From the NCBI GenBank assembly GCA_017463105.1, contig JAFTPU010000003.1:30384-94383 (forward strand): a DNA stretch of 64,000 nucleotides. Direction: 5' to 3'. Shown piece by piece: positions 37,891 through 44,903 of the stretch (its first letter is position 1; every line of letters starts with the position of its first letter). Made by a program: the position numbers and the translations under genes. The notes under the pieces are model-generated. The model saw only the letters and a list, made by a program, of their open reading frames with translations, did no database searches and had not been told where the DNA came from. This DNA is from Clostridia bacterium. Its GTDB lineage: Bacteria; Bacillota; Clostridia; Christensenellales; Borkfalkiaceae.

Positions 37891-37919
37891 TTGCAATTCT
37901 TGACGAAGTGTTATATAAT
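37891..37919 (+). promoter_or_regulatory. Sigma-A promoter of the lipid kinase gene
   Basis: TTGCAA (37891-37896), 17-bp spacer, TATAAT (37914-37919). Confidence 0.82.
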
Positions 37920-37980
37920 AGAAATATAAAAAATTTTTCGGCGGGCGGGTGTCGTTTTCCGAAATACGAGTATACGCAGG

Positions 37981-38853
37981 ATGAAACTTTATCATATTAT
38001 ATCCAACCCGATCGCGGGAAAGCACAGATCGGAGAAAAATCTGAAAATCACGCAGAGTCTGTTCGAATCGCGCGGGGTGGCGTATGAAACGCATCTATCC
38101 GAGCGGGAGAAGGACGCGACGCGGATCGTGAGGGAGCTCACCGAGGCGGGGGAAACGGAGATCGTGGCGCTCGGCGGCGACGGGACTTTGCACGAGGTGC
38201 TCAACGGTATTGCCGATCCCACGGCTTGCAATTTGGGGCTGATCCCGTCGGGGACCGGGAACGACTTTGCGGAAAAGATCGGGCTGTCTCTGAATGCGGA
38301 GGAGGCTGTGAAAATCATTTTGGACGGCGAAGCGAAGCAGACCGATTATTTGGAGGTCGGCGGCGTACGGTGTATGAACGTGGCGGGTTTGGGTATGGAC
38401 GTGGACGTTCTGGAACGGTGTAAAAGGGGCAAGATGAAAGGGAAGATCAAGTATCTTCTGAGTTTGGTGCAGAGTCTGTTCGCGTTCAAGGGGTATCGCG
38501 TGGAGATCGAAGCGGCGGGCGAAAAGGAAACGCGGGACGTGTTGATCGCGGCGGCGTGCAACGGTTCGCAGTTCGGCGGCGGAATACAGATTTGCCCGAC
38601 GGCAGACGTGGCGGACGGGAAGCTGGACGCGATCGTGATCGATTGTATCGGCGGGAAGTGGAACATTATCAAGGCGTTTATCACGCTGATGAAGGGAAAG
38701 GTGCTCGAATATCCTTTGGTGAAGCATATTGTGTGTGATAAATTGCATTTTCTGCCCGAAACGCCGTGCACGGTGCAATTGGACGGGGAGCTGTACAAGG
38801 ATTTGGATTTCGAAGTGAAGCTTCGCCGCGGTTTGCGGTTTTACAGACCGTAA
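37981..38853 (+). CDS. Diacylglycerol kinase family lipid kinase (YegS/DgkB-like)
   Basis: 290-residue soluble lipid kinase. The nucleotide-binding signature ALGGDGTLHEVLNG is near residue 65 and is followed by LIPSGTGNDFA, both diagnostic of the DAGK catalytic domain. The C-terminal beta-rich domain includes NGSQFGGGIQICPTADVADG. It may recycle diacylglycerol from lipoteichoic acid synthesis, as DgkB does, but specificity is not shown. It has its own promoter; a PP2C gene follows 55 bp downstream, probably cotranscribed. Confidence 0.9.
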   Translation: MKLYHIISNPIAGKHRSEKNLKITQSLFESRGVAYETHLSEREKDATRIVRELTEAGETEIVALGGDGTLHEVLNGIADPTACNLGLIPSGTGNDFAEKIGLSLNAEEAVKIILDGEAKQTDYLEVGGVRCMNVAGLGMDVDVLERCKRGKMKGKIKYLLSLVQSLFAFKGYRVEIEAAGEKETRDVLIAAACNGSQFGGGIQICPTADVADGKLDAIVIDCIGGKWNIIKAFITLMKGKVLEYPLVKHIVCDKLHFLPETPCTVQLDGELYKDLDFEVKLRRGLRFYRP

Positions 38854-38908
38854 GGGCGGGGCAGATATGCGATGAAACGCCGTAGACGGCGGAAACGGAG
38901 AGGAGCGT

Positions 38909-39994
38909 ATGACGCAGGGAACGTATAAAAAATTATTCGACGCGATGCCGGAAGGGGTGTTTGTGTTCGACGATAAATTACGCGTTAAGTTTGTGAACGC
39001 GGCGTTTCGGCGTTCCGTTTCGGACAACGGAAGAAAGAGCGGTACGCTTTCGGAAACGCTCGGGTGCGGGGAAAAAGGGAAATGCGGAGAAAGCCCCGCA
39101 TGCGAATATTGCGCGTTTATGCGGACGATGCGCGCGGCGGTAGAGGAACGGTCGGAAAAGACGGAAACGGTGCACACGACGGTGAAGCGTTCGGGACGGA
39201 CGGACAAGGTGTCCGTGCGTATCCGTATCCTGCCCGCCGACGAAAAGGGCAAGCTGTTTTTGGGGCTCACGGACGGTACGTTCCAAACGGAGATGGAGCG
39301 GGAGCTTCTTTCCGCGCAAAAAATGCAACAGCGGTTATTGCCTGCGGGGAAAAGTATGGGCGGCGTGCCGTATTCGTATATGTATATTCCGTGCTTCGGC
39401 GTGGGGGGAGATCTGCCCGACGTGTACGAGCTGGACGGGCAGACCTACGGCGTGCTTGCCGACGTGTCGGGCAAGGGGATTTCCGCGGGTATGCTGTCGG
39501 CGTTCGTGAAAGCGGGGTTCGATAGAAAACAGCCCGATCTTGCCAAGGCGCTTTCCACGTTGAATTTGAAATTTAACGAGCTTAATCAGGACGAACGCTC
39601 GTATATCACGGTGGCGGCGGTACGCATTGACGAGGCGGAAAAGAAGCTCCGTTACGCGGTGGCGGGGCATAACGCGCCGATACTTTTGAAAAATTCGCTC
39701 GGGATCAACGAAATCGAGTCGCCCGCGCCGCCCATTTCGACGTGGATGCCCGATTTTGTGTACCGCGAAAACGAATTGCCGTTTGAAAAGGGCGATTTGT
39801 TGGTCTTGCTTACGGACGGCGTGACGGAGTGTACGAACGCGAAGGGCGAGCAGTTCGGGATCGAACGCGCGGAGAGCGTATTGTTGCAATCGCTGAGCGC
39901 GGAGGATTTTATCGGCAAGCTGAAAACGGCGTTAGGGGTATTCAGCGGGGGGCAGTTCTCGGACGATATCACGGCGATCGCGTTCGATCTGTAA
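38909..39994 (+). CDS. PAS-domain PP2C/SpoIIE-type serine phosphatase with cysteine cluster
   Basis: 361 residues. An N-terminal PAS-like domain (about residues 8-115) contains an unusual cysteine cluster (LGCGEKGKCGESPACEYC, four cysteines within 18 residues). A linker helix follows, then an RsbU/SpoIIE phosphatase domain with GVGGDLPDVYELDG, ADVSGKGISAGML and the C-terminal SDDITAIAFDL that supply the metal-binding aspartates. Family members act on anti-sigma-factor antagonists or other phosphoserine switches. The cysteines could hold an iron-sulphur or zinc site for redox sensing; that is inference. AGGAG precedes the ATG. Confidence 0.85.
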   Translation: MTQGTYKKLFDAMPEGVFVFDDKLRVKFVNAAFRRSVSDNGRKSGTLSETLGCGEKGKCGESPACEYCAFMRTMRAAVEERSEKTETVHTTVKRSGRTDKVSVRIRILPADEKGKLFLGLTDGTFQTEMERELLSAQKMQQRLLPAGKSMGGVPYSYMYIPCFGVGGDLPDVYELDGQTYGVLADVSGKGISAGMLSAFVKAGFDRKQPDLAKALSTLNLKFNELNQDERSYITVAAVRIDEAEKKLRYAVAGHNAPILLKNSLGINEIESPAPPISTWMPDFVYRENELPFEKGDLLVLLTDGVTECTNAKGEQFGIERAESVLLQSLSAEDFIGKLKTALGVFSGGQFSDDITAIAFDL

Positions 39995-40047
39995 AGTTTT
40001 TGCGGAATATTTTTTCCGATAAATCGTAAAAAATCAGTCAAAAACAG

Positions 40048-40076
40048 TTGACAAAAGCGGGAAAACGATTTATACT
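40048..40076 (+). promoter_or_regulatory. Sigma-A promoter of tRNA-Arg
   Basis: TTGACA (40048-40053), 17-bp spacer, TATACT (40071-40076), 34 bp before the tRNA. Confidence 0.88.
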
Positions 40077-40109
40077 ATATAAGCAATTTGATTGAATGCT
40101 CTTATGGAT

Positions 40110-40186
40110 GCACTGTTAGCTCAACTGGATAGAGCGTTGGTCTACGGAACCAAAGGCTAGGAGTTCGAACCTCTTACGGTGCACCA
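40110..40186 (+). tRNA. tRNA-Arg (anticodon ACG)
   Basis: 77 nt with encoded CCA. Acceptor GCACTGT pairs with ACGGTGC (one G-T); the D arm is GCTC/GAGC; the anticodon stem TTGGT/ACCAA encloses loop CTACGGA, giving anticodon ACG; the T arm has TTCGAAC. It is a single-gene unit with its own promoter and terminator. The downstream side carries a decayed AT-rich gene, consistent with past integration next to the tRNA. Confidence 0.96.
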
Positions 40187-40244
40187 ACCTAACACACGTC
40201 CATTACCTTGAATTGATAGGTATTGCGGCGTGTGTTTGGTTTTT
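40186..40244 (+). terminator. Terminator of the tRNA-Arg transcript
   Basis: Thirteen-position stem (40186-40198 with 40229-40241, one mismatch) with a second small hairpin (TACCT/AGGTA) in its large loop, followed by T residues. Confidence 0.75.
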
Positions 40245-40264
40245 ACGGCATTTTTGATAAACAA

Positions 40265-40305
40265 TAACGGCGTGGTAGTTTTGCTATCACGCCGTTAAGT
40301 TTTTA
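40265..40305. terminator. Strong hairpin after the decayed gene
   Basis: Fourteen-bp stem (40265-40278 with 40284-40297, one G-T), 5-base loop, flanked by a T run on the right (GTTTTTA). It follows the 3' end of the leftward pseudogene and could stop transcription from both sides. Confidence 0.75.
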
Positions 40306-41043
40306 TTAGTCCAACCTTGTAACCCAAGCTTTATCAAATTTTAATGCTTTCAAAATACTTGCTTTGTCTAATTTTTCAGGAATCCTTATTTTTAAGCGGT
40401 ATCTCTCGTTGGGGCTTTCTTCTATAATGGTAAACTGGCTTCCGTGTGGTTGCCAAGTAAATTTGTGGATATGTTCATCTTTGGTATATCCCTCTAAATT
40501 ACCACGGCTATCCATTCAAAAGTATATTGGTCAGCATCATAGCGAACAGTTTCCGTTTCAAAAATCAAATATTCGCTGTAATCCAAACCTTTAACTAACA
40601 CAACCGTTCGTGCGAATTTGAAATATTGACGTATTCCAGAAACTCGTTCATTCCAAATATCCAAAACCATTTTACCGATTGAGTTAGGCTCAGTTTCTGT
40701 AATTCTGTCAACCCCAAAACCTATATGTAGGCGAGTTTCTTCCACTAATCAAGCGCACGGTTTTTTGATTGCCAATATTGCTACTTGCTTTAACAGTTTT
40801 TGCACTCCAACAGCAATTATCCAAAACAACATCATCTAATCCTACATTAGAAGGTCGCCATTCTGCCCCTATGCAGTTCGCAAATATTTGCTCCCACTCA
40901 TTTCCTTCCAGGGACATTGTGTCTTTGGTTGTCAACATATAAACAATTTCTTCGGCGAATTTTTCAATAAAAGCGGAAGGAAATTTGTTGATTTGATAAG
41001 GTGGTACTGCCTTATTGACTGTTCTTAATTTAGGTTCAGCCAT
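40306..41043 (-). pseudogene. Frameshifted gene of unknown family beside tRNA-Arg
   Basis: Three overlapping leftward reading frames (41043-40708, 40745-40494, 40515-40306) form one protein of about 240 residues broken by two apparent frameshifts, near 40720 (in GGTTTTGGGG) and near 40500-40510. The pieces join naturally: SGRNSPTY leads into FGVDRITETEPN, and YTFEW into MDSRGNLEGYTKDEH. The start at 41043 has a GGAG site. DNA is AT-rich compared with neighbours. It vaguely recalls restriction-endonuclease-type proteins (DIWNERV, HKFTWQPHGSQFT), but I cannot name the family. Decay or sequencing error would both explain the breaks. Confidence 0.7.
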
Positions 41044-41164
41044 ATAATTTCTCCAACGCGTATTTGTACATTATACCATATTAAACAAAAAAAGTACAGC
41101 GTTCTAAAATAATTTTGAATTATATTTCAATTTAAAATTTTATAGATTTTTTTGCAAAAAACGT

Positions 41165-41193
41165 TTGCGAAAATTTCAAAAATGTGTTAAAAT
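41165..41193 (+). promoter_or_regulatory. Sigma-A promoter of the MATE gene
   Basis: TTGCGA (41165-41170), 17-bp spacer, extended TGTTAAAAT with the -10 at 41188-41193. The upstream part of this gap (41044-41160) is AT-rich without a recognisable gene. Confidence 0.72.
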
Positions 41194-41215
41194 GTCAAAC
41201 AGTGAGTAGTCGAAA

Positions 41216-41252
41216 GGCGTAAGTCCAACTAAAAGGACTTGCGCCGTTTTTT
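41216..41252 (+). terminator. Terminator in the leader of the MATE gene (attenuator)
   Basis: Eleven-pair stem (41216-41226 with 41235-41245, one G-T), 8-base loop, then GTTTTTT. It stands between the promoter and the start codon at 41271, so most transcripts should stop there unless it is relieved. Confidence 0.8.
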
Positions 41253-41270
41253 ACGTCTTGGAGGTATAAA

Positions 41271-42674
41271 ATGACGGAAAACAAAATGGGCGTTGAAAAG
41301 GTAGGTAAGCTGATCATGGCAATGGGATTGCCTATGATTCTCTCTATGGTTTTACAGGCGCTTTATAACGTTGTCGATACGATGTTCGTTATCAATATGG
41401 GCGAAGAGGGCGCGTTGGGGAATTTGGCGTTGTCCGCCGCGTTCCCCGTACAGATCATGATGATCGCGATCGGCGTCGGTTCGGGCGTGGGCATTAACGC
41501 GATGCTTTCCAAAAATCTCGGGGAGGGGAACAAGGAAACCGTCGATAAGATCGCGGGGAACGGTATTTTTCTGATCGCCGTATTTTATGCGGTGTTTCTG
41601 CTTTTCGGGGCGTTTCTTTCAAAACCGTACATGCGCTTGATGTCGGATAACGAGACCGTCGTCGAAATGGGAACGGAATATTTGAAGATATGCTGCTGTA
41701 TTTCCATCGGTTCGATCGGCTTTGCCGTAGCCGAACGCTTCCTTATCGCGACGGGGAAAACTTTGTTTTCCATGCTTTCGCAGGTCGCGGGGGCGATCAC
41801 GAATATCGTTCTCGATTACGTATTTATCTATCCTTTGCAAATGGGGATCGCGGGGGCGGCTTACGCGACCGTGATCGGGCAGATCGTTTCGTTTTTGCTT
41901 GCCATGATATTGCACTACGCCACGAACAAGGAGATTGGCGGGAATCCCAAGTATATCAAGCCCGAAGGGGGCATTATCAAAAATATTTACAGGATCGGAT
42001 TCCCCGCGTTTCTGATGCAGGGTATGCTCGCGCTCATGATGTTCGGGGTGCTTCTCATCATCGGAACGATCGACGACGTATATACGGTCAATCTGCTTTC
42101 GGGCAGCTACGGCATTTATTATAAGCTTATGCAGATCGCTCTGTTCGCTTCGTTCGGCTTGTCCAACACCCTCATTACCGTGACCTCTTACAATTACGGC
42201 ATGGGGGACGGAAAGCGGGTGACGGAAACGATAAAATACGGCGTGATCGATTCGGTCGTCGTGACCGCGATCCTCACCGTTTTATATCAGGCGTTCGCCG
42301 CGCCGATCTCCGAGCTTTTCGCGTTGACGATTGAGGAATCGTCTATCGTGGCGAAGAGCGATATCCTCGAAACGTGCCGCCTTGCGCTACACATAGCGAC
42401 GATCGGCTACGTTTTTATGGGGTTCAGCGTTGCCGTGCAAGGCGTTTTACAGGGCTTTAACGAGGTGTACTCGCCGTTGATCATTTCCGCCTTGAGACTG
42501 ATCGTTTTGGTCCTGCCCATCGCGTTTTTGTTTACGCTGAGCTTCGACGTTTCCGCGCTTATTTGGTGGACGTTCCCGATCGCGGAAGCGGTGACGGCGG
42601 TCGTCTCATACTTCCTCTTGAAAAGATCGGTGAAAAAGAATCTCGGGCGCGGACAGAGCGCGCCTTCCGTATGA
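41271..42674 (+). CDS. MATE family efflux transporter
   Basis: 467-residue multidrug and toxin extrusion protein with twelve predicted transmembrane segments in two homologous halves. The first helix region reads LIMAMGLPMILSMVLQALYN, followed by VDTMFVINMGEEGALGNLALS, both typical of the DinF/NorM-like branch. It works as a cation-driven antiporter; the substrate is unknown. The ATG follows TTGGAGG. A terminator in its leader suggests expression is inducible. Confidence 0.93.
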   Translation: MTENKMGVEKVGKLIMAMGLPMILSMVLQALYNVVDTMFVINMGEEGALGNLALSAAFPVQIMMIAIGVGSGVGINAMLSKNLGEGNKETVDKIAGNGIFLIAVFYAVFLLFGAFLSKPYMRLMSDNETVVEMGTEYLKICCCISIGSIGFAVAERFLIATGKTLFSMLSQVAGAITNIVLDYVFIYPLQMGIAGAAYATVIGQIVSFLLAMILHYATNKEIGGNPKYIKPEGGIIKNIYRIGFPAFLMQGMLALMMFGVLLIIGTIDDVYTVNLLSGSYGIYYKLMQIALFASFGLSNTLITVTSYNYGMGDGKRVTETIKYGVIDSVVVTAILTVLYQAFAAPISELFALTIEESSIVAKSDILETCRLALHIATIGYVFMGFSVAVQGVLQGFNEVYSPLIISALRLIVLVLPIAFLFTLSFDVSALIWWTFPIAEAVTAVVSYFLLKRSVKKNLGRGQSAPSV

Positions 42675-42712
42675 AATTTATCCTGTTTTCACATAAAAAC
42701 AACGGTAAATCC

Positions 42713-42741
42713 TTGCGTTTTTGATTTTTTTGCGGTATAAT
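42713..42741 (+). promoter_or_regulatory. Sigma-A promoter of the amidohydrolase gene
   Basis: TTGCGT (42713-42718), 17-bp spacer, TATAAT (42736-42741). Confidence 0.78.
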
Positions 42742-42771
42742 TTTTGTAACAAACCCAAAGGGAAAAGGAAA

Positions 42772-43557
42772 ATGAAAGAGTACCGCATTATAGATTTCCA
42801 CACGCATCCGTTTACCGCGACCTCGAATAATATCTGTCACCATATCGAGCATTGCGATATGTCGATCGAAAATACGAAGAGGGACTTGCGGGGAATGGGG
42901 GTCGAAACGATCTGCGGGTCGGTGATCGGGCGGTTATACGGCGACAAACCGTATACCTTCGACGACGTGCGCGCCGTCAACGACGAGGCGTTGCGCTTGC
43001 GCGAGGCGTACGGCGATTTTTATTACCCCGGATTTCACGTGCATCCGAAGTTTGTGAAGGAGTCGATCGCGGAGATCGAACGGTTTCACGCGCTCGGCTT
43101 CCGTCTGATCGGCGAGCTCGTGCCGTATTTGCAGGATTGGTCGGATTATTCCGACTCTGCGTTTTTCGAGATATTGGAGGCGGCGGAGGCGCATAAAATG
43201 GTCGTCAGCTTCCACTCGATGGGCGAGGACGAGATGGACGAAATGGTGAAACGTTTTAAAAACCTGACGCTGGTGGCGGCGCACCCCGGGGAAAAGTCTG
43301 CGTTTTTGCGACATTTGAAGCGTATGGAGACGAGTGAAAATTATTATCTCGACACGTCGGGGACGGGCGTTTTCCGCCATGGCGTGTTGCGGCGGGGGAT
43401 AGACGAGTTCGGTGCGGAGCGTTTTATTTACGGGTCGGATTATCCCGTTTGCAATCCCGCGGGTTTTATCGGCGCGGTGGCGTTGGATTTCCTACTTTCC
43501 GAAGAGGAAAAGGAAAAAATATTCTATAAAAACGCGCAAAGACTTTTGAAGCTGTAA
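42772..43557 (+). CDS. Amidohydrolase-family (TIM-barrel) metal-dependent hydrolase
   Basis: 261 residues of the amidohydrolase 2 type. The first metal motif DFHTHPF is at residues 8-14, further conserved histidines occur in HVHPKF, SFHSMG and AAHPGEKS, and the final aspartate lies in YGSDYPVCNP. Family members include decarboxylases and lactonases; the reaction here is not known. The ATG at 42772 has AAAGG about 6 bases upstream. It is a single-gene unit with promoter and terminator. Confidence 0.88.
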   Translation: MKEYRIIDFHTHPFTATSNNICHHIEHCDMSIENTKRDLRGMGVETICGSVIGRLYGDKPYTFDDVRAVNDEALRLREAYGDFYYPGFHVHPKFVKESIAEIERFHALGFRLIGELVPYLQDWSDYSDSAFFEILEAAEAHKMVVSFHSMGEDEMDEMVKRFKNLTLVAAHPGEKSAFLRHLKRMETSENYYLDTSGTGVFRHGVLRRGIDEFGAERFIYGSDYPVCNPAGFIGAVALDFLLSEEEKEKIFYKNAQRLLKL

Positions 43558-43572
43558 CGGAAAACGGGTAAT

Positions 43573-43615
43573 AAAAAAGGCGTGGTACCGACGGGCGTCG
43601 GGACTACGCTTTTTT
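43573..43615 (+). terminator. Intrinsic terminator after the amidohydrolase gene
   Basis: AAAAAAG...CGTGGT pairs with ACTACGCTTTTTT (43603-43615) with one bulge, with an inner CCGACG/CGTCGG stem (43588-43601). Confidence 0.82.
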
Positions 43616-43634
43616 GTTGAAAGTGAAGCGGGCG

Positions 43635-43676
43635 GAAAAATAACCCCGCGGGATATCCCACGGGGTCGCTTTTTGT
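43635..43676. terminator. Terminator of the leftward rpsF-ssb-rpsR operon
   Basis: Eleven-base-arm inverted repeat (43643-43666, ACCCCG...CGGGGT with a central GATATC), with A-rich sequence on the left giving TTATTTTT on the leftward transcript; a T5 run on the right may serve the other strand. Confidence 0.8.
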
Positions 43677-43689
43677 TTCGACGCTTTTA

Positions 43690-43938
43690 TTACTCGCCTT
43701 TGAAGGGGAGAAGCGCGGCGATTCTTGCACGCTTGATCGCTTTTGCAAGAAGTCTCTGGTGCGCTGCGCACGTACCGCTCATTCTGCGGGGCAAAATTTT
43801 GCCGCCCTCGGAAATGAATTTCTTCAAGCGATTAACGTCTTTATAGTCGATCGCTTCGAGCTTTTCCTGACAGAATGCGCATACCTTTTTACGGGGCGCT
43901 TTTTTATATACCTTTTTTACGGGTGCCTTTTCTTCCAT
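43690..43938 (-). CDS. rpsR: 30S ribosomal protein S18
   Basis: 82-residue S18, the partner of S6 in the small-subunit platform. The core [15 protein letters not shown]...[15 protein letters not shown] is complete, with a CxxC at residues 20-23 that may bind zinc. It is the last gene of the leftward rpsF-ssb-rpsR operon, 42 bp after ssb, with AAGGAG before the start. Confidence 0.97.
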   Translation of the reverse strand: MEEKAPVKKVYKKAPRKKVCAFCQEKLEAIDYKDVNRLKKFISEGGKILPRRMSGTCAAHQRLLAKAIKRARIAALLPFKGE

Positions 43939-43980
43939 GACGTGTCTCCTTTTAGAATTTTGTTCCCTTAAGCGAAAGGC

Positions 43981-44403
43981 TTAGAAGGGAATGTCGCTGT
44001 CGTCGTCCATTGCTTGCAAAACGGGTTTACGCTTTTGCGCGGACTGACGGGGCGCTTCGGCTACTTCGTCGAACGAATCGCCGTTTGCTTTGGGCGTGAG
44101 GAATTCTACGTCCTGCGCGATGATATCGACCGCAGTGCGTTTTACGCCCTGATTGTCCTCATAGTTGCGAAGCTGAATGCTTCCCACTACGGCAACCTTG
44201 TTGCCTTTTTTGGTATAACGCGCGATCGTTTCCGCCATAGCGCGCCATGCGGTACAATTGAAAAAGTCCGTCTGACGTTCGCCGTCCTGCGAGGAATAGT
44301 TCCTGTTTACGGCGATGGAGAAATGACAAACCGCAACGCCGCTTGCCGTTTCGGTAAGCTCGGGGTCACGCGTTAAGTTTCCGATCAAAAATACTTTGTT
44401 CAT
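43981..44403 (-). CDS. ssb: Single-stranded DNA-binding protein
   Basis: 140-residue SSB. The OB fold spans residues 1-105 (start NKVFLIGNLTRDPEL, RQTDFFNCTAWRAMAETIARY), followed by a short linker and the acidic tip DDDSDIPF that recruits repair and replication proteins. It lies between rpsF and rpsR, the standard order. The ribosomal-protein leader probably controls its expression too. Confidence 0.97.
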   Translation of the reverse strand: MNKVFLIGNLTRDPELTETASGVAVCHFSIAVNRNYSSQDGERQTDFFNCTAWRAMAETIARYTKKGNKVAVVGSIQLRNYEDNQGVKRTAVDIIAQDVEFLTPKANGDSFDEVAEAPRQSAQKRKPVLQAMDDDSDIPF

Positions 44404-44422
44404 AAATTTTCCACCAAATCAA

Positions 44423-44704
44423 TTAGAGTTTCGTGATCAAGCGTCTTACAACGTCTGCGTCGATACCCGCAACGCGTTTAAGCTCTTCAACGATCTTACC
44501 GTTTGCTTCGAACGTCATAAGCACGTAGTACGCTTCGGTTTTGTAGTTGATGGGGTAAGGGGTTTTCTTCGTGCCCCACTTGTCAGTGGAAACGACGTTA
44601 CCGCCCATCGCCTTAACGACCTCTTCATACTTAGCGACTTTGGCATCCTTAGCTTCGTCCGTCAACGCGTTGTTGATCAGATACAGCATTTCGTATTTAG
44701 CCAT
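44423..44704 (-). CDS. rpsF: 30S ribosomal protein S6
   Basis: 93-residue S6, the first gene of the rpsF-ssb-rpsR operon. Conserved features are YEMLYLINNALTDE at the start, then WGTKKTPYPINYKTEAYYVLM and VRRLITKL at the end. GGGAGGTG precedes the ATG. The leader contains a stable hairpin and CCG elements of the kind bound by the S6-S18 complex in other Firmicutes. Confidence 0.97.
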   Translation of the reverse strand: MAKYEMLYLINNALTDEAKDAKVAKYEEVVKAMGGNVVSTDKWGTKKTPYPINYKTEAYYVLMTFEANGKIVEELKRVAGIDADVVRRLITKL

Positions 44705-44728
44705 TTTTTCACCTCCCGGTCTTATTCG

Positions 44729-44746
44729 GCATATCTTCCGATATGC
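44729..44746 (-). promoter_or_regulatory. Hairpin in the rpsF leader (S6:S18 autoregulation candidate)
   Basis: GCATATC/GATATGC perfect 7-bp stem with a 4-base loop, followed on the transcript by CCGAATAAGACCGGGAGG, placing CCG motifs next to the ribosome-binding site. Many bacteria use an S6:S18-binding leader with conserved CCG here; the match is by position and motif only. Confidence 0.5.
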
Positions 44747-44782
44747 AAGGTTTTAACGCGGCTCGCTTAGCCGTGTAGAGAT

Positions 44783-44811
44783 ATTATATCCCATTTGGGA
44801 AAAATAGTCAA
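44783..44811 (-). promoter_or_regulatory. Sigma-A promoter of the rpsF operon
   Basis: Leftward TTGACT (44811-44806), 17-bp spacer, TATAAT (44788-44783). Confidence 0.88.
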
Positions 44812-44903
44812 TCGATTTTACACACTTTTAAAGGAAATTAAAGATTATTTTCCCGATTTTTGCCGAAAAAAGAGGAAAGACTCGCTTTCCTCTCGATAGT
44901 TTG

